DNA of 64,000 bases from Miscanthus floridulus (Eukaryota > Streptophyta > Magnoliopsida > Poales > Poaceae): positions 121,940,951 to 122,004,950 of the forward strand of contig NC_089597.1 of the NCBI RefSeq assembly GCF_019320115.1, given 5' to 3'. The notes below the pieces were generated by a model. The model made no database searches. It saw nothing but the letters and a program-made list of their open reading frames with translations, and was not told where the DNA came from. Shown piece after piece: positions 56,195 to 64,000 of the stretch; position 1 is the first letter of the stretch, and every line of letters begins with the position of its first letter. A program made the translations under genes and the position numbers.

Positions 56195-56450
56195 CGGGAC
56201 TAGAGATATCTTTAGTCCCGGTTGGTGGCTCCAACCGGGACTAAAGGTCCCTGCCCAACGGCTACTGCGCCAGACAGAGGTGGCAGGGACTTTTAGTCCC
56301 GGTTGGAGCCACCAACCGGGACTAAAGGTATACTTTTAATCCCGGTTGGTGGCTCCAACCGGGAGTAAAGGTCTACTCCCGGGCCGTGGCTGCGCCCGGG
56401 GTTGGAAAGTTACCTTTAGTCCCGGTTGGATCCATCAACCGGGACTAAAT
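56195..56450. repeat. CACTA subterminal repeats
   Basis: TTTAGTCCCGGTTGGTGGC and its complement alternate about seven times, forming stems of about 20-30 bases. Such arrays bind the TNPA-type protein. Confidence 0.85.
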
Positions 56451-56979
56451 GTTCTCCCTTTATAAATTGGCCGTCTCCTCCTTCCTCCCCGAGCCCGAGC
56501 TCAGCACATTTTGAAGCTCACTGCAGTAGTGTTCTTGCTTCCTCCCTTCCTGCATTGTTCCTCCATCCAATCTTCGATTCCTCCGTCGATTTCTTCGATT
56601 CCTCCGTCGATTCTTCAGTTGTAAAGGTTACCAATCTCATACTCTCATTTTTTACCATTTTCTTATGCCATTTTATTCACTATATATATTTATGGTTCTT
56701 TATTGTGGTTTTTTTCATTTATAAGCAATTTGAGCTCAAAATCACTTCAAGCTTGCATATTTACATGAGAGAAGGTTAAAGTATATATAAATATAAAGTT
56801 AGAAAATAGTTAAAAAATATTATTTCGGCGAGAAAATATAAAGTTAGAAAATAGTTAGAAAATAGTTAGAAAATATAAAGTTAGAAAATAGTTAGAAAAT
56901 ATCACTTCAAAATCACTTCAAGCTTGCATACTTTTTATGAAATGAAAAACTTAAAAAATAGTTAGAAAATTATAGAAAA

Positions 56980-57210
56980 TCCGTACTAGTTGAACTAGCG
57001 GACCGTGTTCATTTCGGCGAGCATGTTCTCTGCCGAGCGGTAACGGACGTCAAGGAGGAGCTTTGATTCTACGAGGGAGAGCGGCAACGGTCGTGGAAGA
57101 CCGTGTTCCCTTCCTCGTAGAATTGGAGCTCTTCCGTGGCCAAGTACGGTGCCGTCCGGTGGAGAAATGCTCGCCGAGATGATCACGTAAGCAAGATCAA
57201 CTAGTACGGA
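56980..57210. repeat. 231-base near-complete hairpin inside the CACTA leader
   Basis: TCCGTACTAGTTGA (56980-56993) and its exact complement (57197-57210) are the outer ends. The arms go on pairing imperfectly (TTCGGCGAGCAT with ATGCTCGCCGA; ATTCTACGAGG with CCTCGTAGAAT) up to a 5-base centre near 57095. It could be a nested MITE or a small-RNA hairpin. No protein frame is supported. Confidence 0.75.
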
Positions 57211-57453
57211 TGGTTATTTATTCACACATCCCGATATCGTCGTAGTAGTCTGTTATGTGTGTACATTCCCATTCTTCTGTTAATTTACGGAAATATCATA
57301 TGAATTACTTACCTGCCGCAGTAAAAGACGAGAACACAATGACCATTAAAAATATCATTGTTTAGAGATCTAGATAATTTTATAGTTTGTTAATTTTATT
57401 TGTTTATAAAAGGAGAAATTTATAGTGTATTAAAAAATGAGTATAGAGAGTAG

Positions 57454-57989
57454 ATGGCAACTGCTTCCGGGTCCTCGGCCTCTCATGGGTTTCCAAAGCG
57501 ACTTAGGTCGGGCCTTCCTCTCATTCCATGCGGCAAGTGTCGTGATGAGACGAAGATTGTGATGGAGTACCGAGTGAAGAAGGAGGGTCCCAACAAGGAT
57601 CGTATCTTCTACAAGTGTCCGGATCACAATGTGAGTTATTTTATCGTATTTAATGATTATGGTTAGTTTATACCTATTTTCATGATGGTTGTGATTAAAG
57701 TTCTAATTTTTTGTTTTAATTTTAGTGGGATGGCAGTGGACGATGTTCAGGCTTCTACTGGGAGGAAGAGTATGTTGAACTCGTGCAAAAATATCTTGCA
57801 CAACAGGCAGATACGGCGGCTAATGAGGCAGTGATCCAGCCGAAGAAGCCCAAAGATGTTGCACAATCGGGGGATCTGTCTGTTTTAGTTAAGATTGGTC
57901 GCGAAATCCTTGTGCTCCTGAAATGCATTTTAGCTTTAGTTCTTTTAGTGGTAGTTGGGATTGTCTACATTGTAGCGATGCTTTCATAA
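57454..57989 (+). CDS. GRF-type zinc-finger protein with C-terminal membrane segment (CACTA accessory gene)
   Basis: Two exons (57454-57630 and 57726-57989) join in phase at GT-AG sites to give 146 residues: MATASGSSASHGFPKRLRSG, then LIPCGKCRDETKIVMEYRVK and GPNKDRIFYKCPDHNWDGSG followed by RCSGFYWEEEYVEL. This is a GRF-type zinc finger (Cys/His set followed by FY and W), a module expected to bind single-stranded or structured nucleic acid. The C-terminus holds a strongly hydrophobic stretch (VLLKCILALVLLVVVGIVYI) that could anchor the protein in a membrane. No stop or frameshift is seen, in contrast to the transposase beside it. Its role in the transposon is unknown to me. Confidence 0.78.
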
Positions 57990-58077
57990 ATTTGTATCTT
58001 TTGTGGTGGCGCGCATGTTGTATAAATAATTAATTATAATCTAGGTTTTAATATGATATTTATGTTATGTAATGCAG

Positions 58078-61000
58078 ATGAGCCGTCATTGGATGTATAA
58101 TGCTGATCGCCGCTCCCAAGAGTTCATTGATGGCGTGCATTCTTTGTTACGTGCGGCCGAGGCAAACAAACGCGACGGTTTCATGTGCTGCCCATGTGCC
58201 ATATGTAAGAATACGGTGGAATATCCTTGCTCAAGGACTCTTCATTCACACTTGTTCAAGTCGGGTTTCATGCCAAACTATATTTGTTGGACAAAGCATG
58301 GAGAAACCGGTGTTGTAATGGAAGAAGGTGAAGAAGAACAATGGGACGACAATGATATTATTCCTGATGGTGCGTGCTTCAATGATACTGCAATGGGAGA
58401 AGCTGAAGAAGAGGTAGCCGCAGAAGATGAGCCGGCTGATGATCTTTGTCAGGTCATTCGTGATGCACAAAGAGAATGTGAAAGTGAAAAGGAGAAGATC
58501 AAGTTCGAGCGGATGCTAGAAGATCACAAGAAATTGTTGTACCCAACTTGTGATGCAGGGCAGAAAAAGTTGGGAACCACACTAGAATTGCTGCAATAAA
58601 AGGTAAAGAATGGTGTATCTGACAAGGGATTTGGAGAGTTACTAAAAATCCAAAAGAAGATGCTTCCAAAGTACAATGAATTGCCCGCCACTACCTACGA
58701 AGAAAAACAAGTTGTCTGTCCTATGGGGCTAGAAATAGAGAAGATACATGCATGTCCCAATGACTGCATCCTATACCATGGCAAAGAGTACGAGAAATTG
58801 GATGCATGCCCGGTATGCCATGCGTCGCGGTATAAGATCAGGCGAGATGACCCTGGTGATGTTGAGGGCGAACGTCCGCGTAAGAAAATCCCTGCCAAGG
58901 TTATGTGGTAAGCTCCTATAATACCACGCTTGAAACGTCTGTTCAGAAACAAAGAACATGCAAAATTGTTACGATGGCACAAAGAAGACCGTAAGGTAGA
59001 CAATATGTTGAGACACCCTGCTGATGGGTCCCAGTGGAGAGCAATCGACAGAGAATTCCTGAAGTTTGCAAATGACGCAAGAAACTTAAGGTTTGCTTTA
59101 AGTACAAATGGTATCAATCCTTTTGGAGAGCAGAATAGTAGTCATAGCACTTGGCCTGTTACTCTAAGTATCTACAACATTCCTCCTTAGTTATGCATGA
59201 AACGGAAGTTCATTATGATGCCTGTGCTCATCCAAGGCCCGAAGCAACCTGGCAATGACATCGATGTGTACCTGAGACCACTTATTGACGAACTTCTCAT
59301 TTTGTGGAATAAAGAAGGTGTATGTGTGTGGGATGAGTACAAACAGGAACACTTTGATCTGCGAGCATTGTTGTTCGTAACAATCAATGATTGGCCTGCT
59401 CTAAGTAATCTTTCAGGACAGTCAAACATGGGATATAATGCATGCACACACTGCTTCGGTGATATTAGAGGTGTACTCTTGAAAAAATGTCGAAAGGTCG
59501 TGTACCTTGGCCATCGTCGATTTCTTCCTGCAAATCACCTCGTAAGAAAGAAAGGCAAGCATTTTAAAGGGAAGGCAGACCACCTGACCAAGCCTCACAA
59601 CCGAACCGGTGAGGATGTACTCAATATGATCAATGATGTGAAAGTCGTCTTTGGAAAAGGACATGGAAGCCAACCTATTCCGAAAGACGCTAACGATCAC
59701 GCACCCATGTGGAAGAAAAAGTCCATATTTTGGGACCTACCCTATTGGCAAGTCCTGGAGGTCCGTAGCTCGATCGACGTGATGCACCTGACGAAGAATC
59801 TTTGTGTGAACCTGCTAGGCTTTATGGGTGTGTATGGAAAGCCTAAGGACACATTTGAAGCACGATAGGACCTGCGTTGTTTGAGAGAAAGAGACAACCT
59901 GCATCCAGAGAAGATAGATGATAGACGCCATTACTTACGTCCTGCTAGCTACACTCTAAGCAAAGAGGAGAAGGAAATCATGTTTGAATGCTTAAACAAC
60001 ATCAAGGTACCATCTGGATTCTCCTCGAATATAAAGTGTATTATAAATGTGCCAGAGAAGAAATTCTGTAACTTAAAGTCCCATGACTGTCACGTTCTCA
60101 TGACGCAATTACTTCCAGTTACATTAAGAGGAATTCTACCTCCAAATGTACGTCTAGCCACCGTGAAGCTATGTGCATTCCTCAATGCAATTTCTCAGAA
60201 GGCAATTGATCCAACTGATCTAGCTAAACTACAGAATGTTGTGGTTCAATGTCTCGTCAGCTTTGAGTTAGTGTTCCCTCCTTCCTTCTTTGATATTATG
60301 ACACACCTCCTAGTTCACCTAGTCAAGGAGATTTTCACTCTCGGTCCTGTGTTCCTACACAACATGTTTCCCTTAGAGAGATTCATGGGAGTCCTGAAGA
60401 AATATGTTCACAACCATGCTCGCCCAGAAGGAAGCATCACCAAGGGCTATGGAACAGAAGAGGTCATTGAGTTCTGTGTTGACTTTATTCCCGACCTTGA
60501 CTCGATTGGTGTTCCTGAATCGAGACATGAGGGGAGACTAAGCGGAAAGGGAACACTAGGGAGGAAAACATATATTGGTACGGATGATGATTATTTCAAT
60601 AAAGCGCACTACACAGTTCTACAGAACTCCTCTTTGGTAGATCCGTATATTGAGACACATAAGGATCTCTTACGATCCGAGTTTCCAGGGAAGACTGAAG
60701 CTTGGATTACGCATAAGCACATGGAGACTTTCGGTGGTTGGTTGCGAAAAAAATGTCAAGGTGATGAGAGCATCCATGAGCAACTGTATTTATTGGCTAT
60801 GCAACCATCATGGCATATCGTCACATACAAAGGGGACGAGATAAATGGGAATATATTCTACATAGTAGCCCAAGATAAAAGGAGTACCAACCAAAATAGT
60901 GGTGTCCGCATAGATGCCACAGACCCGAATGGGAATAAGCAGACATATTATGGATGCATAGATGAAATATGGGAACTAGAATATGCACCTACTTTGAAGA

Positions 61001-61428
61001 TCCCATTGTTCAAGTGCCAATGGGTCAAGGTGACCGGAGGCGGGGTAACAGTAGACAACGAGTATGGAATGACAATAGTAGACCTTAGTAATATTGGGTA
61101 CAAAGACGAACCATTCGTCCTTGCCAAGGATGTGAATCAGGTGTTCTATGTCAATGATATGTCTACCAAACCAAAAAGAGGGAAAAACGATAATGACTCA
61201 ACCAAAGAGCCAAAGCGCCACATAGTTTTTTCAGGGAAAAGAGTCATCGTGGGAATTGAGGACAAGTCGGACATGTCAGAAGAATATGAAAAGGATGACC
61301 GAATTCCGCCCTTCAAAGTGAACAAAGACCCTAGCATCTTGGTAAATGATGAGGACACTCTATGGTTACGAAGCGATCATAACCAAGGGACATACGTAAA
61401 GAAGAAGTTCACTGTTGTGCCCACTTGA
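58078..61428 (+). pseudogene. TNP2-like CACTA transposase (four stops)
   Basis: One frame continues from ATG 58078 to TGA 61426 with stops at 58597, 58909, 59188 and 59866 and no frameshift. I prefer 58078 over 58072 because AATGCAG before it looks like a splice acceptor. The N-terminus is a transposase-associated domain (HWMYNADRRSQEFIDGVHSL, with CCPCAICKN and the HSHLFKSGFMPNY pattern). Transposase_tnp2 follows (about 58650-59870: CPNDCILYHGKEYEKLDACP, then VLIQGPKQPGNDIDVYLRPL and SSIDVMHLTKNLC). After this come DUF4218 (about 60050-60400: LKSHDCHVLMTQLLPV, LERFMGVLKKYVHNHARPEG) and DUF4216 (about 60900-61090: YYGCIDEIWELEY, LFKCQWVKV). Three stops are transitions from CAA, TGG and CAG; TAA at 58909 replaces a tyrosine codon. 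Inactive as read. Confidence 0.9.
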
Positions 61429-61889
61429 TGATATAGTGATTTAATATAGTGTGTGTTTGAGATATTATGTAATAATTGTGAATTCAGATGTTTATTATGT
61501 CATGTTTCAAATTAAATCAATGTTTGATTTGGTGGGATTTCTCTCTCAAAAAGGTAAATTAGGATACTGAGTGATGAAAAATTAAAATATTAACGTTAAA
61601 ATGATGTGAAAACAAATTTCCTGTCCAAAACCAATAGTTTTAATAATTTTAATTAAACACTACATTTTTGCATTAACGAAATAATAAATATTAGTTACAT
61701 TATGTTTTATAATTCTAACAAAAAATAAAAAAAGTTAGGTTATAGATTTTTCCTATGTGCAATAAACAAAAAGAAAATCCATATTTTTAACAAAATAATT
61801 TTATGCCTTTTATTTAATTTACTATGTATTTAACAAAAACTATTGCATTTCTATTGTATTTAACAAGACTATTGCTTAAAACAGGCGGG
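61429..61889. other. AT-rich downstream region, no gene
   Basis: The 3' flank of the transposase gene, with the long T-rich and A-rich runs common at CACTA gene ends. No CACTA right end is seen. Confidence 0.4.
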
Positions 61890-61894
61890 AAACG

Positions 61895-62140
61895 AAACTG
61901 CAGGCCACCTTTACTCCCGGGTGGGAAGCCCACCCGGGAGTAAAGGTGGGCTGCAGTTTCGTGGCCCGCCAAAAAAACCCTTTACTCCCGGTGCGTGTTA
62001 CCAACCGGGAGTAAAGGTATACCTTTACTCCCGGTTGGTAACACGCACCGGGAGTAAAGGTACCTTTACTCCCGGTTGGTAATACGCACCGGGAGTAAAG
62101 GGTTTTTACTCCTGGTTGGTGGCTGGCACCGGGAGTAATT
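61895..62140. repeat. Second set of CACTA subterminal repeats (CTCCCGG type)
   Basis: CTTTACTCCCGGTTGGTAAC and the complement GCACCGGGAGTAAAGG alternate about eight times. The core is TTTACTCCCGG, differing from the TTTAGTCCCGG core at 56195-56450. Confidence 0.8.
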
Positions 62141-63561
62141 CTCTCTGATATATAACCTCCAGCGCCTGGCGCAGATCGATCCGCTCGTCTTCTTCCTCGT
62201 CGAACACCGCCGCCCTCTTCTTCCTCGCGCCGCGTCCGTTCGCCTTCCGTGACACCGGCGCCGCCCTCTTCTTCCTCGTGCGGCCTCCACCGCGCGCGCC
62301 CGTGCCCCTCCTACGCGCGCGCCCGTGGCCCTCCACCGCGCCCTCCTCCGCGGCCGAGGCCCTCCACCGCGCGTTGCCCCACCGCGCCCGAGGCCCTCCA
62401 CACTGCCGAGCTCGATCGAGGTGATATATTCGTCGATCTCTTTGTATATCCAAGATGCAATTTCAATAGAAGAATTTTTTCTATCTTCATAGATCAATGT
62501 TTGTTAACGAAATTTTATCCAAATATATTCATGTAGGGTCTTTTTTTTGAAGGATTTGTTGTAGGATATATAATGGTCAAATAGGAACTCAATTTTGATA
62601 CCCAGTTTGTAAACTAAGCGTTTTTTAGTTTATCAAAAATATCACATGTGATGATGTTAGCAGTTTTGGTTGGACTTGCATGCATGGCTACTGACAAATG
62701 AAGGAAAACTTCAATGTTTCTTCATTTGTGAATTTTGAATATACAGATATAATATATTAATGTTGCTAAAGTAATATGAGCATTACATATTTTTTTCCGG
62801 GAAGACTATCTTCAAACTTTATATCATAGCATCAGAGATCGCCTGTAGAAGAAGAAAATAAATTCTTATCATTTCGGAAATAGTAATGGTTATATGAGCA
62901 ATAAGACACATATACTTACATTTCATAATGACTTATACTTACATTATTATTATAGAATTTTCTCATATGATGAATGACTACATGGTTCACATGGTACATA
63001 GGATCACAACATCACGCACCGACACCGCCCCGGCCCGCCTCACGTCGTCGTCGTCGTCAGCACGCCGGCCCGCCTCACGTCATCGTCGTCAGCACACCGG
63101 CCACCGCGCCGACACGTATATATACGTCATTTGTATTCATATGCATTTCGTCCATGCATTTCTATGTATACGGCGGAGCACCGCCGCCCTCGTTCACCCA
63201 TGTGTACAGACATATATACGGCGGAGTGGAGCACCGCCACTCTTGTCACACCGCTCTTTCTCGTGGCCTAGTTGATCAACATTCGTATTATCGTTATCGT
63301 TAATGCTAAACAATCACACCAGGGCGAACCGCGCTGTTGATGTCACCGACGTGGTTCGCCCTAGTCACCGACGCAATTTGCCCTTGGCCGTTTATGTATA
63401 GCCCTAATTCGCCCTAGTACCGACGTAGTTCGTCCTAGTGTGGCGAATTGCGTCCGTGATCGAGGGGCAAGATTTAATAATGCATATTGTTCGTAGATTT
63501 TACGCATGTAATAAGCAAAGATTTGACGTACTATATATTGGTTTTGTTTTTTTGAAGCTAG
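62141..63561. other. Probable leader and 5' intron of the TNP1-like gene; no other gene
   Basis: GATATATAACC (about 62148) may be a TATA box, followed by a GC-rich stretch as at 56458-56600. Farther right are CGTCGTCGTCGTCAGCAC repeats (63040-63095) and diverged GCCCTAGTCACCGACG repeats (63330-63440). No protein frame is supported. Confidence 0.45.
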
Positions 63562-64000
63562 ATGGCCGACCCGAGAAATATGGATGAGGAGGAGTTGATG
63601 ATGAATTTGATCAACACTGGCACTCAAGTTGCCGACGATGATGGTGCTAAAAATAACGTGCAAGAGGATGCAGATGACGGGAGTCAGTACTTAGCTCTTG
63701 AACAAAATGAGCAACAACAGATTGGCCAAGTATATATTTTTTATTATTAGCTATATATATTATCATATGTCTTATGTGTGCTCATGACATTAAAAATAAT
63801 GTTTATATTTTGTAGCCCTCTGGATCGACATCAACAACTACAACGAAGAGTAAAAATGTTCGAGGTCCCAAAAAGCCATTGGAGGGCCGCTTCATCATCT
63901 CGGAGTTCAATGTGGATACAGGAGAACCGGGGGGGGCCGAATAAAATGAAATTTGTGCACCACTGTGGTTACCTTGTACGGGACTGGCTCCCGATTAGTA
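63562..64000 (+). CDS. TNP1-like CACTA protein, N-terminal part (cut by window end)
   Basis: Exon 63562-63729 (MADPRNMDEEELMMNLINTG to EQQQIGQ) is joined in phase to an exon from 63816 (PSGSTSTTTTKSKNVRGPKK, then PLEGRFIISEFNVDTGEP). After a run of eight G (63929-63936) the frame continues as PNKMKFVHHCGYLVRDWLPI only if one G is removed; as read it ends at TAA within three codons. This pattern is that of the second CACTA-encoded protein (Transposase_24/TNP1 type). The acidic N-terminus is normal for the group. The remainder is outside the window. Confidence 0.7.

Larger units (their letters stand above)
56129..61889 (+). mobile_element. CACTA (En/Spm) transposon, left end and transposase region
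   Basis: The left end TACTAGTAGAGAATAGATC (ancestrally CACTAGTAGAGAA, first C now T) is followed by subterminal repeats, a TATA-like TTTATAAATT (about 56458), a GRF-zinc-finger gene and a TNP2 transposase, all on the plus strand. The right terminus with the inverted CACTA end is not found before a second set of subterminal repeats at 61895. The end coordinate is therefore only where this unit stops being recognisable. Confidence 0.75.

Overview
The window reads as nuclear DNA from a large grass genome, most likely in the Andropogoneae (sorghum, sugarcane, Miscanthus or maize relatives). The reasons are dense PIF/Tourist and Stowaway MITEs, Tekay-type gypsy LTRs of about 4 kb, a Sirevirus-type copia element with ACCGGAC palindromes in its LTR, CACTA elements with CCCGGTTGG subterminal repeats, and spliced plant genes. 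I cannot fix the species. No RNA gene, CRISPR array or bacterial-style operon is visible.

Layout. 1-9940: the internal region and 3' LTR of a Ty3/gypsy Tekay-like element; its 5' LTR is outside the window. Upstream of gag it carries an extra decayed ORF whose first residues copy the histone H3 tail, and the integrase ends in a chromodomain. 9941-12200: a hairpin, a Stowaway MITE, a SINE with target duplication and a GCAACAT-motif array. 12201-16685: a 1.6-kb sequence present twice in direct orientation around a broken plant-mobile-domain (PMD) gene fragment; MITEs interrupt only the second copy. 16686-20870: MITEs and tandem repeats. 21031-24967: an apparently intact MYB-CC (PHR1-like) transcription factor gene with 5'UTR intron and seven coding exons. 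27580-27919: a small two-exon minus-strand gene for an 84-residue membrane protein. 28598-29762: a Pack-MULE with 247-bp inverted repeats and a perfect 9-bp target duplication, carrying part of an LRR protein gene. 31301-35103: a probable solo gypsy LTR. 35866-36732: nested MITE and hAT elements. 36740-42221: a hAT-transposase-derived gene now broken by a stop and a frameshift. 43397-44588: a long foldback element. 44589-53850: a minus-strand Sirevirus-like copia element with a truncated 3' LTR. 53851-54768: minus-strand gypsy LTR fragment. 55022-55303: PIF/Harbinger transposase remnant. 56129-64000: CACTA DNA, with an intact small membrane-anchored GRF zinc-finger gene, a TNP2 transposase with four stops, and the start of a TNP1-like gene.

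Only two host genes look intact: the PHR1-like factor, expected to act in phosphate-starvation transcription, and the 84-residue membrane protein. The most unusual item is the H3-tail ORF of the gypsy element, because the same element also encodes a chromodomain, a module that reads histone tails. The ORF and gag-pol have accumulated 17 in-frame stops and no frameshift, each stop one transition away from a sense codon, which fits decay by deamination of methylated cytosine.
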